Both the position numbers and the translations under genes were made by a program. The notes under the pieces were generated by a model, which saw only the letters and a list, made by a program, of their open reading frames with translations, did no database searches and was not told the origin of the DNA. From G963717155 sp963717155 (GTDB lineage Bacteria; Actinomycetota; Thermoleophilia; Gaiellales; JALYLC01), in assembly GCA_963717155.1 (NCBI GenBank), contig OY970326.1:682001-746000 (forward strand): a stretch of 64,000 bases of DNA, given 5' to 3'. Below are positions 1 to 10,199 of the stretch, piece by piece; position 1 is the stretch's first letter, and each line of letters starts with the position of its first letter.

Positions 1-355
1 CGGTGGTGGGCCAGCTCAGCACGAGGGGGTGGCGAAAGGCCGATGCCGCGTCATGCACGATCTGGACGGGAATGCCGGCGGCGGCGAGCAGCCCGGTCGG
101 CGCAGCCGGAAGCGTCGCGCTGTCGTGCACCCAGAGCGCCGCGGCGTTCGGGCCCCCGTCCGGCAGGCTGGGGGCGTCGGCTGCCGGGATCACCGAGCCG
201 TCGAGCGGCCCTGCGGGCAGATCGGCGATGCTGCGTTCGCGGAGTGCCCGCTCGACGAGTGTCCCGAGCATGCCCACGAGCGTCAGCACGAGCCAGACGG
301 CGAGGCCGCCCGCCACGAACGCGACGAGCGTGTGGATGCCTACCGTCCGCTGCAC
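1..355 (-). CDS. Partial membrane protein of unknown function, runs off the left edge
   Basis: Reading the minus strand leftwards from a GTG at 353-355 gives an open frame to the window edge. It contains one clear hydrophobic segment (HTLVAFVAGGLAVWLVLTLV) near the N-terminus, followed by an extracytoplasmic-looking, proline- and alanine-rich stretch. The frame is open upstream of this GTG back to a stop near 478, but no ATG, GTG or TTG lies there, so the start may be wrong or obscured by an indel. I do not recognise the family. Direction matches the two vWA genes that follow. Confidence 0.35.
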   Translation of the reverse strand, partial: MQRTVGIHTLVAFVAGGLAVWLVLTLVGMLGTLVERALRERSIADLPAGPLDGSVIPAADAPSLPDGGPNAAALWVHDSATLPAAPTGLLAAAGIPVQIVHDAASAFRHPLVLSWPTT

Positions 356-519
356 CTCATGGGCATCGGCAGGCGCTCCGATGCGCTCAAGCGCGGCATC
401 CTCTAGGTCGCGCGCACGGGCACAGGCACGGCGACGGTCGGGCGCCGACCCCGCGCCCGGCCGCCGACCGGTCTGTCACCGAAGCTCTGCGAGCTCCGGA
501 AGGTGCGTCTCGCCTCGAC

Positions 520-2084
520 TCAGTAGGAGTCGTCCACGAGCCGGCTGGTGCCCTTGGTGATGTCGGCGGCGATCGCGGCGAAGATCTGCGTCACGTCGCC
601 CGCCGTGGGCTTGTTGTAGAAGTCGCCCGGAGACGCGATGCTCTGCAGCGTGTCGTAGCTGGTGATCAGCGGGAGCTCGGCGTGGTCGCCGGTGATGGTG
701 TTGGTGCACGGGTTGCTGTTGTTGATGCTCGGCGCCTGCGCCGGGTACACGCCCTGGTAGTGGCCCGCTCCGCCAGTCAGCCCAGCTCTGGTTCTTGTTC
801 GGGCCGGTCAGCGTGGTACCGATCTTGACGCACCTGAAGTGCGCGTAGTCGGTGTTCGAGGAGGCCCAGCTCCTGTCGATCTGGCCCCACACGCCATGGA
901 CGCAGTAGGCGTAGCCGCTGGTCGCATCGAAGAGGTCGTAGCCGATCGTGTAGACCGTGGTGCCTGCCGCCTTGATCGCGGTCGCGGCGTTGATCGCCGA
1001 GTGGCAGGGCTGTGCGTCGCCGGGGTTGATCGTCGATGCGGAGCCCACCGGGGACATGTTGAAGCTCGTGGCAGGGTCGCCGAGATCGGGCTCGAGCCCG
1101 TGACCCGAGACGCCGGGCCAGTAGCCGCCCTGGTTGGCCTCGCCGTCGGTCATGAAGACGATGACCTTCGGCACGCCGGGCCGCCCGTCCTTGACCAGCT
1201 CGGCCTGTCCGGCCGTGAGCGCATCGTCGTACGAGGTCGAGCCGAAGCTCCGGACGCAGTTGTGCGTGCTTCCGGAATCGAGCTGCATGTGCTGGACCAG
1301 GCTGCTCGATGGGTTCAGCGGCGACGTCGCCGAGGTCTTGAAGTCGGAGCCGAGCGCGTCGTCCAGGAAGACCAGGTTCGCCTGGTCGTAGTTGCTCGGG
1401 CTGACGGATCTCCCGTTGATCGTGAGCGTGGTGCTCGCGGTGTGGTTGCTGCAGACGGCGTTCGACGTGTTGTTGTTGTACGGCGGGAATGCCACGAGTC
1501 CGACCGTGTCGATGTTCGGGTCCATGATCCCGAGCAGGGTCTGCACGCCTTCCTTCGCGTTGTCGAGGTCGGTGCACTCCCCGCTGGGACCGGTCGGTGA
1601 GCACATCGATCCGGTGCGGTCGACGACGAGCATGATGTCGACGGGCGCACGAGGCGCATGGCTGACAGGCCGTGGCGACGCCCTTGACGTCGAAGTGGTT
1701 GAACCCGAGGATGTTGGCGAACCAGGTCGGTGTCGTCGCCGTCTCGGTGACGGCGATCGTGTTCGCCTGGAACGTCTTGCCGGCGCCGCACCAGTTCGCC
1801 GCGCTCGTCGAGCAGCGCGTCGTGACGGAGACGTTGACGTTGTTCAGGTTGTCAGGCGTGTTCAGCGACGCGTACTGCGTGGCACGACTCGTCGCCGCGG
1901 TCACGTCGGGCAGCTCCTGCGCGCCGGCGAGGGCGGCCGAGTCGGCCGACGCCTGCACCTGGCGCTTGGCGTACCAGGCGAAGCCGACGTCCATCACGAT
2001 CGCGGCGGTCCCGAGAAGCGCGACCAGCGCCACGATCATCAACGCGAATGCCTGACCCCGTTCGTTTCCAGCTCGTACGCGCAT
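520..2084 (-). CDS. TadG-like von Willebrand factor A (vWA) surface protein, copy 1 (frameshifted)
   Basis: The N-terminus has the TadE/TadG-type signature RGQAFALMIVALVALLG followed by DVGFAWYAKRQVQ. This is a single membrane-anchoring helix preceded by a basic segment. A vWA domain follows with a MIDAS-like DRTGSM motif, then a VIVFMTDGEAN strand, and the C-terminus ends GTSRLVDDSY. The reading frame changes near 1640 and near 760; comparison with the intact neighbour at 2217-3752 shows where. The start is the ATG at 2082-2084, preceded by GAGGGGAA. Proteins of this type are exported and anchored with the vWA domain outside, often linked to Flp/Tad pili, but no tad secretion genes are visible here. 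The indels are probably sequence errors because both sides align well to the paralogue. Confidence 0.85.
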
Positions 2085-2099
2085 GGTTCCCCTCACCGC

Positions 2100-2205
2100 T
2101 CGCTCGCGGACACGTGTTCAGGGTGGGCATCGACTGCCACTCCCGCTCATCGTGAGTGGGCATGCGCGATTTCGCGGTCACCCGGAAGGGGGATGTTTCG
2201 CCCCG
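2100..2205 (-). promoter_or_regulatory. Conserved leader upstream of vWA copy 1
   Basis: On the minus strand this segment shares blocks with the region upstream of vWA copy 2: an ATCCCCC..T.CGGGTG block, a GAAA, an ACTCACGATG block, a GTCGATGCC block and a GAG.GGAACC block at the ribosome site, in the same order and at similar spacing. The CCCCC..CGGG portion could form a hairpin. It may be a shared promoter, operator or structured leader; I cannot assign it to a known riboswitch class. Confidence 0.4.
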
Positions 2206-2216
2206 CGAGGGTCGGA

Positions 2217-3752
2217 TCAGTAGCCGTCGTCCACGAGCCGGCTCGTGCCCTTGGTGATGTCGGCGGCGATCGCGGCGAAGATCTGCGTGACGTCGCCCGA
2301 CGTTGGCTTGTTGTAGAAGTCGCCGGGAGACGCGATCGTCTGCAGCGTGTCGTAGCTCGTGATCAACGGCATCTCGCGGTGGTCACCCGTGATGGTGTTG
2401 AGGCACGGGTTCTGCTGGTTGCTCGGGCTCGGCACCGGGTACACGGGTTGATAGTGGCCGGCCTCGGGGGGGTTCTGCACCCACGTCTTCTTCTTGATCG
2501 AGTTCGTGAAGGCGCTACCGATCGCCGTACACGTGAAGTTGGCGTAGTCGGTCGCGGACGAGGCCGTGCTCTCATCGATCTGGCCCCAGACGCCGTGCAT
2601 GCAGTACGCGTAGCCCGACGTCGCGTCGAACAGCGCGTAGCCGATCGTGTAGATCGTCGTCCCGGACAGCTTGATCGCGCTCGCGACGTTGATCGCGGAG
2701 TGACAGGGCTGTGCGTCGCCGGGGTTGATGGCCGAGGCGGAGTTGGCCGGGTACATGTTGAAGTTGTGGGTGGGGTCGTCGAGGTCGGGCTCGAGCCCGT
2801 GGGGCGTGACGCCGTTCCAGTACGAGCCCTCGTTGGCCTCGCCGTCCGTCATGAACACGATGACCTTGGGCACGCCCTTGCGGCCGTCCTTCACCAACTC
2901 CTTGTTCGCTGCGCTGAGGGCCTCGTCGTACGACGTCGAGCCGAAGCTGCGGATGCAGTTCTGGACGTTCAGCGTGTCGGACGTCATGTGCTGCACGAGC
3001 GTGCTCGAGGGGTTGAGCGGGGACGTCGCCGAGGTCTTGAAGTTCGACAGCAGCGGGTCGTTGAGGTACTGGCGGGTCGAGTCGTCGTAGTAGCCGGCAG
3101 CGACTCCGCTCGTCCCGTTGATCGTGAGGTCGTTCGGCGCCCCGTCCTTCTGGCACACCGCGTTCGTGCTGCTCGTGTCGTAGGGCGGGAGAGCCACCAG
3201 CCCGATCGTGTCGATGTTGGGATCCATGATCCCGAGCATCGTCTGGACCCCGGCCTTCGCGTTGTTGAGGTCGGTGCACTCGCCCTGCTGCGCGCCGGTC
3301 CCGACGGGGGTGCACATCGAGCCCGTGCGGTCGACGACGAGCATGATGTCGACCGGGGCAGAGGAGCACGGCTGGCACGCCGTCGCAACGCTCGAGACGT
3401 TGAAGTTCGCGAAGCCGAGCACCTTGGCGAACCAGGTCGGAGACGTGGCCGCCTCCGTCACCTGGATCGTGTTCGCCTTGAAGGTGCTCGACGGACCGCA
3501 CCACGTCGACGAGTTCGTCGAGCATCGCGTGGTGATCACCGGCGCGAGCTGGCCGGTCATGTTGTCTGGCTGGTTCAGGTTCGAGTACTGCGTCGCGACG
3601 GACGTCGCGGAGGCGATGTCCGGCAACTGCTGTGCCCCTGCGAGCGCCGCGGCATCGGCCTGAGCCTGCACCTGGCGCTTCGCGTAGAACCCGAATCCCA
3701 CGTCCATCACGAGCGCGGCTGAGCCGAGCAGGGCGATCAGTGCGATCACCAT
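2217..3752 (-). CDS. TadG-like von Willebrand factor A (vWA) surface protein, copy 2 (intact)
   Basis: This 511-residue paralogue of the preceding gene has the hydrophobic anchor MVIALIALLGSAALVMDVG, an alanine-rich AKRQVQAQADAAALAGAQ helix, several cysteines (CQPCSS), a vWA domain with MIDAS DRTGSM, IVFMTDGEAN and the conserved end GTSRLVDDGY. The ATG at 3750-3752 is the first canonical start, but the conserved TadG-type ERGQ.FAL motif lies in the same frame upstream of it (to about 3795). No ATG, GTG or TTG lies in frame there, so either a rare start (an ATC is present) or a sequence error is likely. The predicted role is an exported, membrane-anchored adhesion or pilus-associated protein. 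The tandem pair probably arose by duplication, including the leader. Confidence 0.9.
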   Translation of the reverse strand: MVIALIALLGSAALVMDVGFGFYAKRQVQAQADAAALAGAQQLPDIASATSVATQYSNLNQPDNMTGQLAPVITTRCSTNSSTWCGPSSTFKANTIQVTEAATSPTWFAKVLGFANFNVSSVATACQPCSSAPVDIMLVVDRTGSMCTPVGTGAQQGECTDLNNAKAGVQTMLGIMDPNIDTIGLVALPPYDTSSTNAVCQKDGAPNDLTINGTSGVAAGYYDDSTRQYLNDPLLSNFKTSATSPLNPSSTLVQHMTSDTLNVQNCIRSFGSTSYDEALSAANKELVKDGRKGVPKVIVFMTDGEANEGSYWNGVTPHGLEPDLDDPTHNFNMYPANSASAINPGDAQPCHSAINVASAIKLSGTTIYTIGYALFDATSGYAYCMHGVWGQIDESTASSATDYANFTCTAIGSAFTNSIKKKTWVQNPPEAGHYQPVYPVPSPSNQQNPCLNTITGDHREMPLITSYDTLQTIASPGDFYNKPTSGDVTQIFAAIAADITKGTSRLVDDGY

Positions 3753-3814
3753 CAGTGCGAAGACTTGGCCTCGTTCGCTTGTTCGTCCGATTAGGGCAGG
3801 GTTCCTCTCGACGT

Positions 3815-3918
3815 GCTGAACGGGGACGTGCTCAAAGTCGGCATCGACAGCCGCTCACCACATCGTGAGTGCTGTGTGCTCTTTCGGTGCCACCCGTAGG
3901 GGGGATCTTTGCCCGACG
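3815..3918 (-). promoter_or_regulatory. Conserved leader upstream of vWA copy 2
   Basis: This is the partner of the leader at 2100-2205. On the minus strand it reads GGGCAAAGATCCCCCC, TACGGGTG, GAAA, then ACTCACGATG, GTCGATGCC and GAGAGGAACC, matching copy 1 block by block over about 100 bases while the intervening bases differ. This is stronger conservation than a random non-coding flank should keep after duplication, unless the duplication is recent; the coding regions have clearly diverged. Its function is unknown. Confidence 0.4.
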
Positions 3919-3969
3919 CCCCCCAGCCACCCTTAAGCCGCCCTCTCTGAGGTCGATAGAAAGCGGATA

Positions 3970-6900
3970 ATGGGAGGGCCAGGAATCGACGACGAGCTCC
4001 ACGGGCAGGAGATCCAGAGCCGCCTCGACAAGGTGGCGAAGTCCGATGGTCCGCGTTCGCTGCGTGGAGCGCTCGGCCAGGCGCACGAGCTCGAGCTCGA
4101 GGGGCGCCTGCGCGAGGAGCGTCAGAAGATCCTGCAGCAGCTCGAGGCGATGATGGCCGACCGCGAGCGGGCGCTCGAGGAGCGCGAGCGCGCGGTCACG
4201 ATCCTGGAGTCCGAGCAGGGCGGCACGGGGGCGATCGAGGGAGCCGCGCGGACCGTGCAGCTCCAGTCGACGGTGCAGGAGCTGGAGCGCCGGATCGACG
4301 AGCTGCAGCTGCAGCTGATGAACGAGCGGAAGCGGATCGAGATCGCCGAGCGCCTGCTCGTCGACCCGGGGCTGACGAACGACCAGGCGGCGGAGATCGA
4401 GCGGCTCGAGGGCCTCCTGAGGGAGCTCGAGGCCGCGGGCAGCAACGGAGCTGCGGAGGGCGAGGCCGCGCAGCTTCTCGTCCAGCACGAGCTCGAGGTG
4501 ATGGAGCTGCGCGCCCGTCTCGAGACAACGGTCGACCGGGAGCTGCTCGAGCTGCGCGAGGGCCAGTGGCAGACGCGCGTCGACGAGCTCGAGGCGGCGC
4601 TCGCCGAGGCTCAGGCTGCCGCAGCCACGGGCGGGGACACCGCCGAGGACGCTGCCAGGACCGCCGAGCTCGAGAGCGAGCTGGAGCGCGCACGCACGGA
4701 GATCGCCGATCTCCAAGAGCAGCGCGGCGACCTCGACAGACTCCGCGCCGAGCTCGAGACGGAACGCGAGGCAGCGCTGGCTGCAGCGCGCGACGAGGCC
4801 GCGGCCGAGCTCGAGTCGCTGCGCGGAGATGTCGAAGCCGCGCGTGCGGCCGCAGCCGAGTCGGAGGCCGCACACGCGCGTGTGACGGAGCTCGAGGAGT
4901 CGCTGGCCGCGGCGCGCAGTGAGGGGTCGGCGGAGCTCGAGCGCCTGCAGGCCGAGCTGGCCGAGGCGCGTGCGGCGGCCGACGAGTCGGCGGGTGTTGG
5001 TGCGCGAGTGGCGGAGCTGGAGGCCGAGCTGGCCGCGGCGCGCGGTGAGGGGTCGGCGGAGCTCGAGCGCCTGCAGGCCGAGCTGGCCGAGGCGCGTGCG
5101 GCGGCCGACGAGTCGGCGGGTGTTGGTGCGCGGGTGGCGGAGCTGGAGGCCGAGCTGTCTGCGGCACGCGGGGAGGCGTCGGCGGAACTGGAGCGCCTGC
5201 ACGCGGAGCTGGCCGACGCGCGTGCGGCGGCGGATGCGTCGGCGGGCGTTGGTGTGCAGGTCGCTGAGCTCGAGGCCGAGCTCGCGGCGAGTCGCGCGGA
5301 CGGTGCGGCGCAGCTCGAGCGTCTGCAGATGGAGCTGGCCGAGGCGCGTGCGGCGGCGGACGAGTCGGCAACTGTGGGTGCGCGGGTGGCGGAGCTGGAG
5401 GCTGAGCTGGCCGCGGCGCGTGGGGAGGGGTCGGCGCAGCTCGAGCGCCTGCACGCGGAGCTGGCCGACGCGCGTGCGGCGGCCGATGCGTCGGCGGGCG
5501 TTGGTGCGCAGGTCGCTGAGCTCGAAGCCGAGCTCGTGGCGAGTCGGGCGGACGGTGCCGCGCAGGTCGAGCGCCTGCAGATGGAGCTGGCCGAGGCGCG
5601 TGCGGCAGCCGATGCGTCGGCGGGCGTCGGTGCGCACGTCGCGGAGCTCGAGGCCGAGCTTTCGGCGGCTCGCGCGGAAGGCGCGGCAGAGCTGGAGCGC
5701 CTGCACGCCGAGCTGGCCGAGGCGCGTGCGGCGGCGGATGCGTCGGCGGGTGTCGGTGCGCATGTCGCGGAGCTCGAGGCCGAGCTCGCGGCGGCTCGCG
5801 CGGACGCAGGGGCCGAGCTCGAGCGCGTGTCAGCAGAGCTCACCGAAGCCCGTGCGACGGCCGGCGAGTCGGCGGCCGCGAGCGAGAGGGTCGTCGAGCT
5901 CGAGGCCGAGCTCGTACGAGCCGGCGAGCGACAGCGCGACGAGATCGAGGCGCTGCGGGCGGCAGAGCAGGCCGCGCGCGTCGAGGCGGATGAGCGCGCC
6001 GCGGAGGCAGAGCGCCGGTTCGCCGAGCTCGAGGCGTCGCAGGCACAGTCGGAGGAGGCGCGCCGACGGGAGCTGGACGATCTGCGCGCGAGCCTCGCGC
6101 GCGCCCAGTCGGCAGGTGAGGATGCGGCCCGTGACCTGGCTGCGCAGCTCGGCGATGCCGAGTCGGCGCTTGCCGAGGCCCGAGCTGAGCTCGAGCGGGC
6201 TCGTGACGTCGCCGGTCGCGCAAGCGACGCGGAGGAGCGGGTCGCCGTGCTCGAGGCCGACTCGGTCGAGCGCGAGCGTCAGCTCGCCGAGGCGAAGACC
6301 GCGGTCGAGACCGCACGCGACCAGCTCGCCCAGGTGGTGCGCGCGCGGGACGATCTGGGCATGCAGGCCGCGCGGGTCGAGGAGCTGGAGTCGGAGCTCG
6401 AGCGTGTCCGCGAGGCCGAGGCCGCTGCCCGCGCCGCCGCCAGCGCGCACGAGGAAGAGCTCTCGCGTGCGGCCACGGAGCTGGCCGAGGCGAGGTCGGC
6501 CGTCGACGTGGCGCGCGAAGAGCTTGCGCAGGTCGAGCGAGCGCGTGACGACCTCGGCGCCGAGGCCGCGCGTGTCGCAGAGCTGGAGTCGGAGCTCGAG
6601 CGAGTCCGCGAGGCCGAGGCGGCCGCGCGTGCCGCCGCGAGCGAGAACGAGGGCGAGCTGTCTCGCGCCGCTGCCGAGCTGGCCGAGGCAAGGTCGGCAG
6701 TCGACGCGGCGCGCGAGGAGCTCGAGCAGGTCGAGCGCTCGCGCGACGATCTCGGCGCACAGGCCGGGCGCGTGGCGGACCTCGAGTCCGAGCTCGAGCG
6801 TCTGCGCGAGGCGGAGAGCGCCGTTCGCGCCACCGCCAGCCTCCGCGATGCGGAGCTCGAGCGCCTGTCGACGCAGCTCGCCGACCGCGAGCGCGCGCTG

Positions 6901-8646
6901 GTCGATGTCCGCGGCGAGACCTCGAGCCTGCGCGAGCTGTCGGAAACCGCCGCCGCGCGAGCCGTGGAAGCGGAGGCGCGCGAGGCGAAGCTGCAGGACG
7001 AGCTGGCCGCACGCCAGATCGCACTCGACGCGGCAGTCGAGCTGACCGCCTCGGCAAGCGCCGAACAGGAGCGGCATGCCGCCGAGCTGCAGGGCCGGGA
7101 CGAGGAGATCGCACGGCTCGCCGAGGCCGCGGAGGAAGCCCGGACCGCGGCCGCCGAGGCGCAGGCGGCACTCTCCGAGGCACGCGCGAGCGACGGCGAG
7201 GTCGAGCGCCTCGAGGCGCTGGTCGCAGCACGGGACGCAGAGCTCGAGCGTCGCCGGGCGGCGGAGCGTGCGCGCGGCGAGACCTTCGATCGGCTGCAGG
7301 AGCAGATGCGGCAGCGCGAGGCCGAGCTGGCCGACGCGCGCGCAGCGAACCGTCGCGCGGAGGCCGACGTGCGCGCTGCGCACGAGGAGCTCGAGACCGA
7401 GCGCGAGGCGCTCGCGCGCGTCGAGCTCGAGCGACAGGACCTCGAGCGGCGCGCCGCCGATGCAGTGTCGCGCGAGCCCGAGCTCGAGCGGCGGGAGAAG
7501 GAGCTTGCCGAGCGGGAGGCGGCGATCGCCGAGCGCGTCGCTACGGCCGACGCGGAGCGTGCGCGCGCCGAGGAGCTTGTCGCGCAGGCCGACGAACGCG
7601 GCAACGACATCGCCGCACGTGAGGCTGCGCTGACCGAGACCGAGTCCGGTCTGTCCGAGCGCGAGTCGGGTCTCTCCGCGCGCGAGTCGGAGCTGTCCGA
7701 GCGCGAGAAGCAGGTCGCGGCGGCCGAGGAGCGCGAGGCGGCACTCGCCGCACGCGAGCTCGCGCACAAGGAGGCTGCGGACGCAGTCGAGGGCACGCGC
7801 GCCGATCTTGCCAGGCGCGAGCGCGAGCTCGTGCGACGCGAGACGACGGTCTCGGCCCGCTCCGACGCCGCCGAGTCGGCAGAACGGACGCTGGACGAGA
7901 GCCGGACAGCGGTCGACGCGTCGCTCGCAGAGGCCAAGGGCCAGGCTGCCGAGCTCGACCGGCGGCGCGCAGAGCTCGAGCCAGCGCGAGCGCGCGAACG
8001 AGGTAGCGCCGGCCGAGCTCGACGCGGCGGAGGAGGCCGTGCAGTAGCCGCGCCGAGCGCGCCCAGCACGCGAACGTCCGTCTGAGCGAGGTCGAGGGAC
8101 GCGAGGGCGAGCTCGGCATCCGTCGCCGAGGCGCTGCGCCGTCGCGGCGAGTCGCTCGTGCAGCTCGAGGAGGAGCTCACCGAGCGCGACCGGCGGCTCG
8201 AGCGCCTCGCGTCCGAGCTCGAGCGCCGGGCCTACGACGTCACGCGGCGCGAGACCGAGGCCGCGCTCGCGCCTGGAGGAGGTGCGTCCCGCGCTCCGCG
8301 ATGCAGCGTCGAGATCGACACGGACGACGACGGCGACGGCGGGGTGACCGCCTGGCTCGAGCGACGCCGCACGCGGCTCGCCCAGCTGGATGCGCGTCAG
8401 GGCGAGATCGAGCGCCGCGAGACACGACGCCCAGCCACCTGGAGGATCGCCTCGCGAACCTCGAGTCGTCGCTCGTGCGCAAGGAGGCCGACCTCTCGGC
8501 GTTCGCCGAGCTCCTGCAGCAGTCGCTCTCGCGGATGGAGAACGGTGGCGGGAACGAGTCCGGCGAGCCGCTCGATCCCGAGCGACCAGGATCCGACGCA
8601 GCGGCTGCGGTTCTGGACGCGCGACAGCTCCAACGGCGGCCCGTAG
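3970..8646 (+). CDS. Giant coiled-coil protein with tandem 42-residue repeats (frameshifted near the C-terminus)
   Basis: From the ATG at 3970 the frame encodes over 1,300 residues of almost uninterrupted heptad-type coiled coil (E, A, L and R dominate) with no recognisable globular domain, ATPase motif, signal peptide or membrane helix. Eight exact-length 42-residue units lie at about residues 308-643, three 66-residue units follow at about 794-960, and short SERESGLSARE-type heptads lie near residue 1230. The frame breaks near 7985 and again several times up to 8600. Coiled-coil reading resumes in other frames, for example LANLESSLVRKEADLSAF near 8450-8500, and probably ends at the TAG at 8644-8646. 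It could be a cytoskeletal or scaffolding rod, or an SMC-like arm without heads. Extreme codon bias here leaves long spurious open frames on the other strand. Confidence 0.75.
4891..5898 (+). repeat. Eight tandem 126-bp repeats inside the coiled-coil gene
   Basis: Unit starts (a leucine codon followed by GAG) fall at 4891, 5017, 5143, 5269, 5395, 5521, 5647 and 5773, exactly 126 bp apart, with a degenerate ninth beginning at 5899. Each unit encodes 42 residues, six heptads, of the type LEAELAAARGEGSAELERLQ plus AELAEARAAADESAGVGARV. Units 1 and 2 are nearly identical in DNA while others alternate between two flavours (DESAGVGAR and DASAGVGAQ), suggesting expansion by unequal exchange of two-unit blocks. 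Confidence 0.9.
6301..6870 (+). repeat. Three 198-bp coiled-coil repeats
   Basis: The motif RARDDLG or RSRDDLG recurs with its GAC codon at 6349, 6547 and 6745, exactly 198 bp (66 residues) apart, and the following ELESELERVREAEAAARA segment is repeated each time. The third unit is diverged. This is a second, longer repeat class distinct from the 126-bp array upstream. Confidence 0.8.
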
Positions 8647-8675
8647 AGCCGCTCCAACGCGCTAGCATCGCGCAT

Positions 8676-9959
8676 GTGATCTGGGATCGCGCCGCCGAGT
8701 CCGCCGATCGCGCAGCGCTCGACCAGCTCCAGCTCGAGCGCCTTCGCGCCGTCGTCGCGCGCTGCGCCGAGCGCGTGCCCTTCTATCGCCGCACGCTGCC
8801 CGGACGCATCGAGGGCGGTCTCGGGCACGATCGCCGACATCGTCGAGCTGCCGTTCACGACGAAGGACGATCTCCGCGAGGCGTACCCGTTCGGCATGCT
8901 CGCCGTCGATCGCTCCGAGCTCGTGCGCGTGCACGCCTCATCCGGCACGCGGGGCAAGCCGACCCTCGTCGGATACACGAGCGCCGACATCGAGGTCTGG
9001 GCCGAGATGTGCGCTCGCGCGCTCGTCTCGGCCGGTGCGGTGCGCGGCGACGTCGTGCACAACGCCTACGGGTACGGGCTGTTCACCGGAGGGCTCGGCC
9101 TGCACTACGGCGCCGAGCGCATGGGCGCGATGGTCGTGCCCGCGTCGGGCGGCAACACCCCGCGCCAGGTGCTGCTGATCGCCGATCTCTCCGCTCGCAT
9201 CCTCTGCTGCACTCCGTCCTACGCGCTGCACATCGCCGACACGATCGCGGAGGCCGGGCATCGACCCGCGCGAGCACGCCCTGGCGTACGGCCTGTTCGG
9301 CGCCGAGCCCTGGTCGATCGCGATGCGCGACGAGATCGAGCGGCGGCTCGGCCTGCGCGCGCTCGACATCTACGGGCTCTCCGAGATGATGGGTCCCGGC
9401 GTCGCCAGTGAGTGCACCGAGCAGGCGGGCGCCCACGTCTGCGAGGACCACTTCGTCGTCGAGGTCGTCGAACCCGGACACGGGCGCGCGTGCTGCCGGA
9501 CGGACGTCGAGGGCGAGCTCGTGTTCACGAGCCTGACGCGGGAGGCGATGCCGCTCCTGCGCTACCGCACGGGCGATCTCGCCTCGCTCTCCCGCGCGCC
9601 GTGCGCGTGCGGCAGGACGCTTGCGCGGATCAGCCGGATCAAGGGCCGTACCGACGACATGCTGGTCGTGCGCGGCGTCAACGTCTTCCCGTCCGAGGTC
9701 GAGTCGACGCTGCTCTCGGTTCCGGGGCTGGCGCCGCACTACCAGCTGCGCCTGCAGCGCCCGAACGCGCTCGACGTCCTCGATCGTCGAGGTCGAGGCG
9801 GACGGATCGGGGTTCGACCGCGGCGCGCTCGAGGCCGAGGTCGCGCGGCGGCTCGATCGAGCGCTGGGCCTCGTCTGCCAGGTGCGCGTGCTCGACGAGC
9901 GCGAGATCCCCGATCGCAGGGCAAGGCGCTGCGCGTCGCTCGACGAGCGCACGGTCTGA
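8676..9959 (+). CDS. PaaK-type phenylacetate-CoA ligase / coenzyme F390 synthetase-like adenylate-forming enzyme (frameshifted)
   Basis: Starting at the GTG 8676-8678 (VIWDRAAESADR), the pieces assemble into one enzyme: ERVPFYRRTLPG, the nucleotide-binding SSGTRGKPTLVGYT, YGYGLFTGGLGLHYG, the adenylate-forming YGLSEMMGPG, RTGD and the CACGRT cysteine cluster typical of PaaK/F390 synthetases, then a C-terminal ADGSGFDRGALEAEV domain ending at 9959. The frame shifts near 8815, 9255, 9480, 9785 and 9920. The family activates an aromatic or other carboxylate with ATP and loads it onto CoA. The substrate cannot be read here, and no phenylacetate catabolic genes are adjacent. The start lies about 30 bases beyond the presumed end of the coiled-coil gene. 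Confidence 0.8.
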
Positions 9960-10103
9960 GTCCTGGTCGTCGTCAGCTTGCGGCGGGCCGCAGCGCGAGC
10001 AGCGTGCCTCGCACACGGCGCGCTCGTCGCGCCAGGAGGCGACGGAGACGGCCGGGCGGTGGCGGCCGAGCAGATGCAGAGGATTCGAAGCATTTGCTCG
10101 TCT

Positions 10104-10199
10104 CTATCGGCACGAACTCTCGCAGCTGTAGACCTGCAGCTTCCCCGTCTCGTCGGAACGCACCTCGTATCCTCCGCCGGTGCGCGTCGCAGTGATCAC
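10104..10199 (-). CDS. Possible 31-residue small protein
   Basis: A GTG at 10197-10199 opens a 31-codon frame ending with a TAG at 10104-10106. The peptide has a compact cysteine-containing end (KLQVYSCESSCR) and a GGGYEVRSDETG middle that reads like a short beta hairpin. It overlaps the start of the plus-strand dehydrogenase by about 20 bases. Too short to be certain, and it could be the tail of a longer frame broken by an indel. Confidence 0.25.
   Translation of the reverse strand: MITATRTGGGYEVRSDETGKLQVYSCESSCR

Noticed and set aside
1392..3722. 776-codon plus-strand open frame
   Set aside because: It is the shadow of the two minus-strand vWA genes, rich in R, V and H, with no recognisable motif; the minus strand has TadG and vWA motifs.
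3815..3918. c-di-GMP-I riboswitch upstream of the vWA gene
   Set aside because: GGGCAAA and GAAA recall parts of the GEMM motif, but the conserved GACGCAAAGCC core and overall layout are missing.
4891..5898. CRISPR-like regular repetition
   Set aside because: Units are 126 bp, lie wholly in frame within a coding region and lack unique spacers; no cas genes are present.
3832..8180. Several very long minus-strand and alternate plus-strand open frames across the coiled-coil gene
   Set aside because: They arise because GAG/GCG/CTC-type codons in a repetitive, GC-rich gene leave no stops in other frames. Their proteins are low-complexity R/S/A or L/R strings without domain character.
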